NCBI GenBank assembly: GCA_009746045.1
Contig: RPFO01000213.1
Coordinates: 2,784,837-2,848,836 of the forward strand
Source: Mesostigma viride
Taxonomy: Eukaryota > Streptophyta > Mesostigmatophyceae > Mesostigmatales > Mesostigmataceae
Reading direction: 5' to 3'
Length of the DNA stretch: 64,000 nt
Shown: in pieces, positions 30,945-42,375 of the stretch
Position numbering within the stretch: position 1 is the stretch's first letter
How the letters are laid out: each line of letters opens with the position of its first letter
Translations under genes and position numbers: made by a program
The notes under the pieces: model-generated
What the model saw: the letters and a program-made list of their open reading frames with translations, nothing else
Database searches by the model: none
What the model was told of the DNA's origin: nothing

Positions 30945-31470
30945 CAGCTTTTCATGCGGCTCATCCTGAACCGCCTGCGCACTGCCTTGGACAGCAACCT
31001 CAACGAGACTCAGCTCGATCGGCTTCTGTCCTGGCCGCAACACAGCAATAGCGCTCTTCGCTACTCGCCGCCTGGTGGAAGAACTGCACCGCCTCCAACC
31101 TGGTGAGTACGTCCCCTTAATGCACCTTGTGCTGGTGGACTTCATCAAAGCCTTCGATCGACTCGGTTTTCTGCTCTGCGCAGTGGGACATCCTCGCTTT
31201 GTTCCGGATCCCCCTCCCCCTTATTGTCATTCGCTACCTGTATATGAAGGGTCCACCACCTCGGTGCGCACTTCCTACAAGTCCACGCCACCCTGCCCTC
31301 TTCAGAAGGGTGTGTGGCAGGGCTGCGTGCTCTCACCATACCTGTTCACTATTGTGGTTGATTACGTAATGATTCAGGAGCGCAAGCGGTTTGCTTGCAT
31401 CGCGGGTAGGGAACCCGGGGTGAAAGTCGCCAACTTGAGTTCTGGCATGGCGGGGCGGACACGGAGATTA
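30945..31470 (+). pseudogene. LINE reverse transcriptase fragment, copy D (+)
   Basis: This is the middle of an RT domain: NRLRTAL, then VPLMHLVLVDFIKAFDRL (catalytic Asp region), VYEGSTTSVRT, and KGVWQGCVLSPYLFTIVVDY. The sequence stops before the YADD motif and passes into a short repeat at 31472. One or two frame changes are required upstream of 31070. Confidence 0.75.
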
Positions 31471-31471
31471 G

Positions 31472-31556
31472 GCAAGCGGAAATCATGTGTCGACCAACGC
31501 CTCCATCCTGTGTCGACCAACGCCTCCATCATGTGTCAACCAACGCCTCCACGCCA
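31472..31556. repeat. Short minisatellite at LINE fragment junction
   Basis: Three imperfect copies of TGTGTCGACCAACGCCTCCA lie at the junction between RT copy D and the ORF1 fragment. They may mark a recombination or insertion seam. Confidence 0.75.
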
Positions 31557-31559
31557 CCG

Positions 31560-33975
31560 CCACCGCCCTTGAGTGCTTGCACGACACGGCCGGCCTCACC
31601 GCCCAGGCGGTGAAGGAAATCGCTGCCCAGCCGGCATCTGCTGGCCCGGCCAGCTCGATGCTCCCTCCACCTGGGCGGACCCGCTTAAGCACCACACCAC
31701 CTCCACCACCTCTGGACACCATCGCGGCACAGCTCAAGCAACGAGCCCTCGACCTTCGCGAGGAGGCCGACATCACCCAGCGCAGCCACAATGTCATCGT
31801 CAAGCACTTCGATCAGCCGGCCGGTGAGACCCCGACGAGTCTTCTCACGGCATTTAAGCGCGACATTCTTGCCCCCATGCTACTCACAGGTGAGCTGCGG
31901 ATGTCGGCTGTCCGCCTCCCCCGCGCGCGGGGTAAGGCTGGCCCGGCACCCGTGCTCCTCACCTTTAAGTCCATGGCGGACAAGCTGTCGTTCCTTAACT
32001 CGTCGTCTGTCCCTGGTCCTAATTTTAGGACTGAGTTCAACTCAGTCCTAATTTTAGGACCTAATTTTGAGGTTTTGTAGAAAATTCGCCCCGGTCGGAA
32101 TATTTGGCAGAAAAATTTTCTCAAAATTTATTCAAATACTACTTGAAAAGATCTTTCTTGGACATATTTTTGGGATTTTTTTGGATTTGGTTTGGGCGGC
32201 TAACCGTACGGTGAAAGTACAGGTGGTAAGGGTACATTTTCACGCGAAACGTGAGTTCCGGAAATGCACGACCTAGCCATGGCGGCTTGCGCCCATGCAT
32301 GCAGTTTACGTTTTCGGACGATTTTGCGGGCCAAACCCAGGAAATAGATTTTTTATGTCCTAAAGATGATATAAGTGAATTTTAACCTCGCGGGGATGCG
32401 ATTTACTGGGTGTCGGCACTGTTCTTGCTGGAAAAATCTGCGATTAGGCAGGTCGACGGAATGGGTTACTACAATTGATTCCCGGATCAAATCGAAGGGT
32501 TTATGGGTTTCTTTCTACCTTTTATCATGTATTGTCGTAGATTAAGTCTAGTGGCAGTAAAGATTTGATGATTTCGACCACTCTGTCACGTCATGGTTTG
32601 TGTGCCGCAAAGTGCCACTTTTGCAGGCACCGCCTGGGCCAAGGTAACGCCAGCCGAGCCAGGTAAAGCTGGAATATCGCTGCTTCATCGTTTCTTGGTA
32701 TTCTTACATGAGTTTAAGCTTGCGATGCGCTGTCAGTTTTGAGTCTTGCTGCTCTTTCTTGACCGTTTCCTGCCCCTCTCTAAAACCATCTTTTTAGATG
32801 ATCTTACCAGGCATTTGCCTTACCGTAGCGTGGCTGTACAAGGTTTTAGGTGCTGAATGGGTTAAAACACTTTCATAGATGTTAGTTATTCTCTTGCTAT
32901 GTTCATACTGCATGATTGTGTGGTCATGGGCTGCGTCAAGGGTACTGTCAAGCTTATACGGGTGAGTGAAAAATCTTGGTGATAAACCACTGTCATCATG
33001 TGCCAGCAGGTATCTTGGCCATGTCATGGCAAGGTAATACAGTTTTATCCATGTCCATTCTTGTAAAGAACAATTAAATGTGACTAACCTACCCATTATA
33101 TCGGTGGTTATTACTTATAATACATCCCTTTGTAGCTACGTATCCATACGCATTCCCTATATTACGCATACGCTTTCACACATACTAAGGTACAATATAA
33201 CTGCAATATGATGATGCAAGTATGTTTTCCTATTATGCCTGAAGGGAAATGGGCTGATTGACATGGTTTGTGGCCACACTACTATGTAGTATGACCGCAC
33301 TTACATGCTTGCAAATTGCTAGCATGGCCCAGTCCTATGTATAGGACTGGCAGTATTTGGCGTGTTTCAGGCAGTGCCAGTGGCCAAATTGAGTCCAGTT
33401 TTTTGCCACAGGTCAAGAACTATATTGTTTACATGCCTGTATTTTTTTAACATGCATATGGAATTTATTCAATTTTTGCCACTCATGCTTCCACACAAAA
33501 ATGCAAATTCGCCGACGGTGCCATACATCCATGTAATTTTTAGGAGTTTGGGTCAAGTTTTCACTGATGTAGTATTTTTGCCAGCAAGAGGACATCAAAT
33601 ACTCCATAGACTCACATCTAAGCATCTTGGATGGACCCCCCACCTAGTCACTACACACGGTTGAAAAAGGTCAACTCAGTCCTATTATTAGGACTGAGTT
33701 GGGACAGACGACGAGTTAAATGCCGCAAGAAGCTCTTGGGGACTCGCTTCACGCTGGACGACGACTTGACCCTGGCCCAGCAACAGCGGCGACGCAAGCT
33801 ATGGCCGACCTACCTTCAGCCCCGGCAGAGCGCAGGGGGGAAGCCGGTATACTGGAGGGGGGCGGTCATCCACGTTGACCATAAGCCCTGGCAGGCGCCT
33901 GGCAGGGCTTATTGTGCGCACCTCCTGCCACCCCAGCAAACTCAGTCTAGGGAATATATACCAGTAGTGTAGATT
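31560..33975 (+). pseudogene. LINE ORF1 copy split by a TTAA-flanked element
   Basis: 31560-31998 encodes DTAGLTAQAVKEIAA, LDLREEAD and LPRARGKAGPAPVLLTF, collinear with the intact-looking copy at 35150-35580. 33720-33975 continues with TRFTLDDDLTLAQQQRRRKL, WPTYLQPRQ and KPVYWRGAVIHV. The two halves are separated by the 1717-bp element 31999-33715, inserted at TTAA. The N-terminal third of ORF1 is missing, replaced by the RT fragment and minisatellite upstream. Confidence 0.82.
31999..33715. mobile_element. 1717-bp TTAA-flanked DNA transposon, non-autonomous
   Basis: Terminal inverted repeats CTCGTCGTCTGTCCC (31999-32013) and GGGACAGACGACGAG (33701-33715) are exact reverse complements over 15 bp. 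TTAA flanks both ends (31995-31998 and 33716-33719). The paralogous ORF1 at 35560-35600 lacks the insertion. Palindromes of AACTCAGTCCTAA-TTAGGACTGAGTT type lie just inside both ends. TTAA duplications are typical of piggyBac and Kolobok elements, but no transposase frame is present and the end bases do not clearly favour either. Confidence 0.9.
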
Positions 33976-34412
33976 AGTCAGGCTTAGCCTAGCATGTGGC
34001 CTACGCGCATGTGCGCCTATAACGGCCCCCATGGATGATGCCTTCAGAATTTAGCCAAGCCATGCCTATTATGTGGTTGTGCTGATATATTTCTGTGAGG
34101 AAATGGCTGACGGCGGTATGGCTGACGGCGGAGCTCAGATCTTTTGCGTCTGAGCCCCAAATTCGGTCAGACCACTTGCATTCGATGCGCTTTATTCAGA
34201 CGTACACGCCAGTATAATCGGTTACGGCTGAAACGCAGTATTGCCAAAGTTATCACGTGACAAGGCCACGAGCCACGAGATAGCCATGGCTGACGGTGGA
34301 GCTCATAACTTTCACGTTTGAGCACCGAATTCAGCCGTGAATATCACAATCGACGCGTCTTTCTACGACGCACATGCTGATATAATTTTCCGAAGCTAGT
34401 ACGCAATATACG

Positions 34413-35800
34413 ATGAGCAAACGCCTCTCGACGCAACGCAGCCTGGCGGCTGCGCTCGGCAATGAAAATACGCCTGCAGCCTCGGCTGCAGCTTCGCCCA
34501 CCGGCCCGGACGGCAACGGTGACTCTAGTCGTGCACTGGTGCTCGCCCAGCCTCCCGGGCTCGCCTCGCCATCTGCATCGCCTGAACCTAAGCGCAGTCG
34601 CTCTGCTGAGCCGCCCTGGGAAGAGACCTCCTTTGACGTCAACAGCTCCGGCATCTGGCAACGCAGCCCCGGTTGGTTCATGGAAGACGTGTTTTTCGGC
34701 AATCACGCCTCGCTTCTAGCCCTGTGCGTGCACCTCACGTCCCACAACCGCGGCCGCTGGCCTGGTAATGGCCAGCTTGTCGACCCCGCCGAGGCTCTCC
34801 CAATCATTCACCGCATGAGTCGCCCCAAGCTTCAACGCTTCGCCCTCTGCTCCCTTGTTGGACGCTCCGAATCCGCGATCTGGGCTTCCCCACCGCCCCC
34901 CCCCACCTTCCCCACCGAAGCCACCATCCGCACCCTCCTCAAGGAAGCTTTCGAGCAGCACGTGACCCCCCTTGCCGCAGATGTGGCGGCAATTGGAGGC
35001 ACGCTGGCTGCTGAGCTTCCCACCATCCCCACCGCCACCGCCACCCTCCTCGCCTCCCCCCCCCCCCCCCCTCCGCCTCCACCGACTCCATCACCGCCCA
35101 GCAGCTCCGCGACATCGACCAGCGCCTCAAGGATAATGCAATCGCTATCGAGGTCTTGCAGAACACAGCAGGCCTCACCGCCCAGGCAGTGAAGGACATT
35201 GCCGCCAAGCCAGCCCCGGCTGGCCTGGCCGGCGGTGCTCCTCCCATCACGACCTGGGCGGACATGCTTAAGCAACATACCACCTCCACCACCTCCGCCG
35301 TCGCAGCCCAGCTCCAGCGGCAGACGCTTGACCTCCGCGAGGAGGCCGAGCTCGCCAAGCGCAGCCTCAACGCCATACTCAAGAACTTCGACATGGAAGA
35401 AGGTGAGAATTCCGAGAAGCTTGCACGTGCGTTTGAGAGCAAAATCCTTGCACGCATGGGCCTTCTTGGTGAGATCAAGCTGACCGCCCACCGCCTCCCC
35501 CGCGCGCGGGGTAAGGCAGGGGCGCCTCCGCTTCTTCTCATCTTCGAGAGCCCAGCGGACCAGATTTCGTTTCTCAGACGCCGCAAGCGGCTCGAGAAGA
35601 CTCACTTCACCGTGGACGACGACTTGACCCTGGCACAGCAACAACGGCGACGGGAGCTCTGGCCGACCTACCTCCAGCTCCGGCAGACCAAGGCGGGCCA
35701 GCCGGTGTACTGGAAGGGGGCGGCCATCTACGTCGGCCACAAGCCCTGGCACGCGACCCCCTCGACCACCGCGGCCCCAGCAACTCCAGCCCCAGCCTAG
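34413..35800 (+). CDS. LINE ORF1-like protein with one frame break
   Basis: This is the putative RNA-binding ORF1 protein of an L1-like LINE. The frame from ATG 34413 runs to a run of 14 C at 35056-35069. There it must shift to the -1 frame to continue as QQLRDIDQRLKDNAIAIEVL, GLTAQAVKDIAA, LDLREEAELAKRSLNAIL, TVDDDLTLAQQQRRRELWPT and KGAAIYVGHKPW, ending at 35800. I recall the DDDLT-x-QQ-WP-YW-G pattern from green-algal L1 ORF1 proteins. The N-terminal region is Ala/Pro-rich and carries a conserved block (WFMEDVFFGNHASLLALCVH). No ORF2 follows; a LINE-type tail does. Confidence 0.75.
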
Positions 35801-36570
35801 GGGAATACAGCAGCAGTAGTGTAGAATAGTTAGACCGTGGCCTTGTACATACCCGCCTACTACAGGCACTATACCAGCTTAGGCCTAGCCTTTTTAGTCA
35901 TGTACATGTGGGCCTATGATGAGCCACCCTCCAGATGACGCCTAGCTTTATTTAATTATGCAGTGCCCATGCAGGGAGTCCCTCCCTGCTGAGAAGTCAT
36001 GCCCTATAGCTCTTGTATAGCCATGATGATCTTCCCCCACATGACATACTCCCCCTTAGCTGGGCATAGTGTGAAGATCATGAGGGTGCAGGTGCCCCTG
36101 GTGCACCTAGAGCAAGGGTAGCTTACATTCCCACCCTTGCATGAAGTCGCCTAGCTAGAGTGTATTAAAAGCCATATGCCCTTCTCAGGGATGTGTGCTA
36201 CATTTACTCCTGCAACGGAGTGATGTTGATAATTAATTAATTAATTAATGCCTATTATGGGACACCCCCCCCCCATGGATGTTGCATTAATTAAGAATCT
36301 AGCCATGCCGATGCCTATGCAGAGAGTCGCTCTCTGCATGCTGAGACGCCATGCCCTAGCTCTTGTATAGCCATGCTGATCTTCCCCCCCTATGACGGGC
36401 TCCCCTTAGCTGGGTGTTGCCCGAGACTCTGGGGGGTGCAGGTGCCCTTGGGGCACCTAGAGCAAGTGTTGTTTACATTCCCACCCTTGCAGGAAGTAGC
36501 TCAGAATGTATTAATAGCCATATGCCCCCTCTCTGGGATATGTGCTACAGATCAGTGTTTTTTTTAGTGG
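35801..36570 (+). repeat. LINE-type 3' tail, partly duplicated in tandem
   Basis: After the ORF1 stop, a non-coding tail reaches the stem CTCC-TGCAAC-GGAG and an (AATT)n end at about 36245. A second, similar tail (GCATTAATTAAGAATCTAGC onward to about 36555) follows. Shared landmarks are GTGCAGGTGCCC, CATTCCCACCCTTGCA and GCCATATGCCC. The second copy is the closest relative of the tail inserted at 16254-16458. Confidence 0.8.
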
Positions 36571-37226
36571 CGATGGGCGTCCCCAACATCTACTGCTCCA
36601 ATTTTGGTACTTTTGAAATTCCATGCCTGGAGCGCAAAGTTTGCAATATATGTGCCGTTTGTAGCTCTAGCTCTATAATAACCTGACCAACCCCGCATTC
36701 CTCAAAGTAGCACTTGTTGCCTATTCTCATTATGCGAATCACATGATTAGGATGTGCTTCATGATTGCTATTGCTCGAGATTCAATTAAGAATGATTGAC
36801 ATCAATAAATGATGAACCAAATAAACCAAATTAGGCCACTTGACAAGTTCATGATCCATTTAAATTGTACAATTAAGCGATTAATTAATTCATAAATCAT
36901 ACATTACATGGGATACCCCCGTCGACGAGCTAGTGGTACGTACAATGAAACATTTGAGTTTGTAACATGTCTCCATGGATATATACATGTATGCTGGACC
37001 TCGCGCATCTCAGCCCTCTAAGAAATGTTATTTGAACTCAGGTCTAGATCTAAATATATACATGATCTGGATAATATTATACACTTCCTTAAAAGAGCAT
37101 GAATCGAGCTTTACAATTCAGGACAAGGAACTCGTTTGCAAATCACGGCTGAAAGGCAAGTGCTCACAACGAAGCACGTGCTCTCAAGGCTGTCCACCTC
37201 GTCCAACCAAGCCCGGGCGAGCTGGC
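36571..37226. other. AT-rich spacer, no gene seen
   Basis: Short TTAATTAA-type runs and no convincing reading frame. It may contain the 3' end of the adjacent DDE transposon, but I could not identify a terminal repeat. Confidence 0.5.
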
Positions 37227-40200
37227 CTACTCAACAGGTCTCTTCTTGGCCAAGTTCGTGAGCCGTTTCTCGACGTCTGTCGGAATGGTCAAGATGGCCT
37301 GGCGATTGTTAGCTGGGTTGACAACAATGGTGTGTTCGAACCCCGCGTCCATGCACAGGTAGCAATTGACCAAGTTTGGCTGTTCAGCTTGCGCATCGGC
37401 GTCCATTTTGAACATCGTCGCCATACCCGGAAATCTGTCCCAGTAGCGCACCCCCACCACCCATTGTCCCTTACGGAACAACTCCCTATCGACCTTGCCG
37501 TTTCTGTCGGCCACTCGCCTCACGAAAGTAGCGGCCACCTGATAAGGCTCCTGCAAGACTTCCGCTAGCCAATATGGATGATCTGGATCGTGGGACTCAT
37601 CACCAGAGTAGGACTCGACGGCAAAAATGTCTCGCAGCTTCAGTCTCCTTCCCATCATCGTCCTCTCTGCCTGTAGTCTGTTCAGTCGCGTCCCTGCGTG
37701 CCCCCCTTGTCCGTTTGGGTTCCTTTGCACTGGCTCCCCCAGTTTGTGGAGCTTCATCCGAGCACCTCCCACATTCCAGCCGTCCATGTCGGTCCACTCC
37801 TTTCGACAATCCCACCACCTTTCCTCGGCGCACGCACCGCCACAATAGCAGGAATACTGGCGCAGCATTAAGCGCGTCACATTCGACTTGTCCATGCGCC
37901 ACCAGTGCGCCTTCTTCACTCCTTTGATTTCGCCGCGCCCTGGGCTGTAAGGAAGCACCTGCGCGTCGAAGACAAGATTTGCACAAGGGAAAGTTGAAGT
38001 TACGAGACCATCGAGCTAGTTGTGTTTTATTAAGCACTCCTGATCGCCAGGACTCCAAGAACGCCCTAGAAACGACGGCCGGCGTAACTATTCCCTGAAC
38101 GAGGACTGTACACTTAATTACCTCGGGGAACTCGAAGAAGTTACGCCTGGTCGTTGTGGTCCCGCCCACCGCCCCCGACGCCAGATTCTCCACCAACTGG
38201 GCGGCCGTCTGTTTGTCCTGGTTCTCTTCCCTGATGTGCCACCTCCTCAACATGCACTTCACAGTCCCACCAGCTCCATCCACCTCCCCCTTTCCGTGCT
38301 GCTCCCCAAAGTAATTCCACTCAAATGACTCCAGGTGCGGATCCTCCGTCAGCAGCCGGGCCACTTCCGCGATCACATTCCTTGACTTGAACTGCATGGA
38401 GCAATTGTCCGACCACCCAATGAAGCGCTTCACCTCTACCCCTTCTGACCGTAGTGTCGCCAGGATTTTGAGGATAGCAAAACGGAGGGCCCGCCCGTCC
38501 CTTTTCATTCCGCCCTGTCCGATGAAGTGAAACTCCCTTCTCACGACCTTTCCCGACGCTGGATCCAAGTAGCGCACGATCCAGGGCATAAGGACGAATG
38601 TGACTGGATGCCAATACTGTGCTTGGAGATTGTGATAGGTGTAAGACTGGTAGTTCTCGGCGTAATCTGTGTGGCATACAAGGTCCCCCACCCGCATCCT
38701 TGAGAGACATTCCTTGGAGGCGTCCGCTTGCCACCACGCGTTGAAGCAATGCTGGATGAAGTCCGGCCACTTGTCCACAATTGCCTCCTTTAGCTCCGTT
38801 GGTGTGGACTTGACGTCGACTTGCGTCAATCGCTGCCCACCAGCCTTTGCGATCTCGTCACAGTCGTCCTGCATATGCGCAGTGTGCACATACAGAAAAG
38901 ACATCAACTTCGACCCACCAATGACCTGTAGAAAGAAAAAAGACAGGACCTCAGGAAAAATTGAAAAAGAAACGCCTTGGGGCGCAACCACTCCACTAAA
39001 AATTACCTCTGGCCCAAGAACTTCAGGAAACATTGCAAAAGAAACGCCTTGGGGCGCAACCACTCCACTAAAAATTACCTCTGGCCCAAGAACCGCACCC
39101 GGCGGCACATCCTGCATCTCGTATCTGGTCCATGAAATCAGGTGGTTGGAAGCCTCCTCCCGTTCGCATAACATGAAGTTCCGAATTCCACACTTGGGAG
39201 CCAGGCAAGTGCCCAACACACAAGCCTTACGCCGGATCGAGCAAACCCCCAACTCCTCGCCCAGGTCATGATCGGGCACCCCTTCCTCGTCGTCCAGCAC
39301 CCTCCCATGCATGGGCAGATCCTCAAGTTCGCCCTGAAAAGGCTGAACCTGCGGCCGCGACGACCCCACAGACGACCTCGAACCTCCCCCCTCCCTCATC
39401 CCCTCCACCTCACAAGTAAACTTGTTCACCCACTCTGTCGTGTGAGTGGCTTTGAAAATGGAACATGTGGGCACGGACGACCCCACGTCGAGCTGGCTAC
39501 CATGATCGCACGCGTGGCATTCAGGTCCGCACTCGCATCTGGCATGAAAAGTTGCACGAAATTTGGCCAACCCCCCAACCATGGACTGCATGGTAGTGTG
39601 GTGCTGGCATGCGCACAAGTTCCGCATTTTCCACCGCCCCTTGACGCATGCGGGCATATGCTTGCAAAAAGTAGTGTATCCCACATGAACTGTGCTCTTC
39701 TGATTCGTGCGTAGCATTGACATCCCTGCCTCCGTCTCCAAAATCACCTGATTTCCCCCCCTCACACCCTCCTCTCCCTCCCCCCCCCCCCTCCCTACTG
39801 TCCATCCGCCGCGGTGGCTTCAACTCCGGATGGCGGGAAATGAACACTTCGTAAATCTTCGACTTGGAGACAGTATAGTAGCGCGCACCCTCCGAAAACG
39901 CTAGTGTATGTTTGTAATCCTTTCTGGTCCATTCACAATGAACATCCTTCATGTTCGGAGACGCCCGCGTCAAGTTATCATCCCTCCAGCACGCTTGTAT
40001 CAGGGCAATGACTTCCGTCGGAAGCTCGTCTTTCCTCCTCCTCCTCTCTGGCGCACTCATCAAAAGGTCGTCCTCCCCTTCTTCCATTCCATCCCTGTGA
40101 CCCCGAACAGTTGCGACAAAGCGCCTGTCAATCCCGAACGCGCGCTCCACAATCCTGTCCGGGACGCCCTCCATTGCCTTCGTAACAAGTCCACACAAGG

Positions 40201-40711
40201 CCCACCTAAGCCCACGATCCTTCTCAGATGTTCCCAAGTCGCCAAAAGCCTTCTTGATGTTATCCCGAAGAGATTCCGCCCAATTTTCAGGAAGCCCGTC
40301 GTCACAGTTCTTCCTCTTCTTAATGCCGTTGCTCTCCGCCACCATGGCATTTAGTCTTGAAGCTGCGCAAGACAGAACCTCCGCGCTCATCTCTGGCGTC
40401 CTGTGGTTGTTTGCTTTCACGCGTTCCGCCATGATAGGAAAGATGTCATTGGCAATTTTGTACCCCTTGTTCTCGATGTACTTGTCGCTCCAGAGACCGC
40501 GAAGTGCAGGCTCCCGGTCGTCATTGGACAAGGGACGCGAACCGTCGGAAACGGCCCCCCGCCCCGATCGCGCCATCAGACTTTGGTCAGACGGCAGCTG
40601 ATTTTTTTCGCCTCTTAATCCCGCGGCACCGAAAGCCCTGAGGATGAGTAATGATAAATAATCACCATTAAAGACACGACGAAAACGATGGGCATCAAAC
40701 AAGAACGACAA
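37227..40711 (-). CDS. DDE-type transposase, spliced, one frame break
   Basis: Read on the - strand: 40711 to about 39792, then 39779-39079, 38925-38122 and 37958-37227. Two GT-AG introns (39078-38926, 153 bp; 38121-37959, 163 bp) keep phase 0. A 12-C run at 39780-39791 needs a one-base shift to join the first two segments. The protein would be about 1050 residues. The N-terminal region has YYTVSKSKIYEVFISRHPE. A Cys cluster (FCKHMPACVKGRWKMRNLCA) precedes the RNase H-like core: TDYAENYQ (Asp codon at 38665-38667), GWSDNCSMQFKSR (Asp at 38407-38409) and FGEQHGKGEVDGAGG (Glu at 38302-38304). A C-terminal part has CYCGGAC and HPYWLAEVLQEPY. I recognise the SDNC...QFK...HGKG..DG.GG signature from eukaryotic transposases but cannot name the superfamily with certainty. 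Confidence 0.72.
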
Positions 40712-40724
40712 GCGTCATTAATAA

Positions 40725-41290
40725 CGCCGGCCGGCGCAACTGGATACATGTAAACCATACAAAAGTGATTTTATGAAACACATACAGTTTGTCATTAATA
40801 ACGACGGCCGGCGTAACTCGGGCGCAATTAAAAACCATTAAGAAGCAACTCAGGATATGCAGGCAGAAATCCTTCAGGTGTAAAAAAGATGTACAAACAC
40901 ACTTTTGGTAATGGGGCCTGATTGCGCAACTGCAAGATACCATTGGAAACGCCGGCCGGCGCAACTGGATGCATGTACATAAACCATACAAAAGTGATTT
41001 GCACAAAACCCCTACAATTTGTCATGAGTAACGACGGCCGGCGTAACTCGGTTGCATTTGAAAACCACAAAGAAGCAACTCAGGTAGTGAAGGCGGAAAT
41101 CCCAGAGGTGATAAAATGTTTACCAACACAAAATGTTGATAAGCGTGCAAGCTTTTGCAAGTGCGCGCAAGATACCATTGGAAACGCCGGCCGGCGCAAC
41201 TGGAACACCAAAACAAAAAACTTGATTTGCACGAAACCCATTCAGTTCGTCATGGATAACGACGGCCGGCGCAACTTCATGGCACTCACC
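40725..41290 (-). repeat. Subterminal repeats of the DDE transposon
   Basis: Three tandem, diverged units of about 225 bp each carry a paired motif, ACGCCGGCCGGCGCAACTGG and ACGACGGCCGGCGTAACT or a close variant: about 40728 and 40801, 40949 and 41030, 41184 and 41260. They lie upstream of the transposase start. Another copy (reverse orientation GTTACGCCGGCCGTCGTT) is in the second intron at about 38070-38090. Repeated palindromic sites near transposon ends usually bind transposase; that role is inferred here. Confidence 0.75.
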
Positions 41291-42375
41291 ACTTTCACCA
41301 AATGCCATGTCGCCATTATATTGAGGAAAGCGAAGTATGCCCACTTGAAGCTGTGGTCTGCAGAACATTGACACAAAATATGCATGGTATTTCAAGCAAT
41401 GAATGCTATGTGTCAGGCATCAATGTCTTTATTGTATCCAAATGTGGTTAGGACGGAGGTTTACATTGGTTGCTATTTTAAGACAATGGCGTATAACCAA
41501 ACATTGCACACACTCAAGAGTGTACTTATGCTGAACTGGAAAGGAACATTAAACCCCAATAAGGTAGATATTTTTCTTTTACATTTTAATTTTTTATATA
41601 CTACTTTATATAATATTATATTATATTATATATATATTATGCTATATTATGTTATATGAAATAACATTAAAATTAACATAAAATTAAAATTATATATTAA
41701 TTATAGTATATTATATAATTTATATTATATATTATATTCACGATGCTCTGTGTATTAATGACATATCAGACACACCTACATCACATCGCCTTGATGTTTC
41801 CGTTGTATGGGTCCGGTCGGGCGTTGGTAGCTGGTCGACAACAATTCTACATTTCCTAAAAAAAAATGCGACCGTGCCTACATTCGAAGGCGCGCTGTGG
41901 CTGACCTGAACTATCGGTGAACACCTCGGCGTCACTTGACCGGCCTAGGTTGACATTTCGGCAGAGTAACGCTGCTTAAAGGATCATTGCGTAGTTCGCG
42001 CGATTTGGCTCTTTATATATGTTTTTGGAGACGACGAGCAAGCATCCGATTGGTCAGCCAATTCCTGTCCAGTCCTCGGACAGTGTCCAATCCGGTGCTT
42101 GGGATCCAGAAAACGTGCTCGAGCCTGGCCACTCTGTCGCGGGCGCCGCGCTAGTGGCGTCGCGCCCAAACCTGACCAGGCCATAGGAAAGGGCGGGGGC
42201 GAATGCAAGAATTATTGTTATATCCTGACCTGTCCTGGGGAAGGTCCGGGGCGAATGCAAGAATTAATATACCTGCGTATGCAACCAACACGGCCGATCC
42301 ACATACATAATCCGACTGAGCTGGACGGTACGGACCAAATTTCGGTGCAAATTGAGGCCCAAAAGCTATGTCGGC
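41291..42375. other. Spacer with AT-rich core
   Basis: An almost pure A/T stretch with TATAT and TTATAT runs lies at about 41575-41740. At 42180-42270 a short segment (GGGCGAATGCAAGAATTA) occurs twice. No gene is recognised. Confidence 0.55.
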
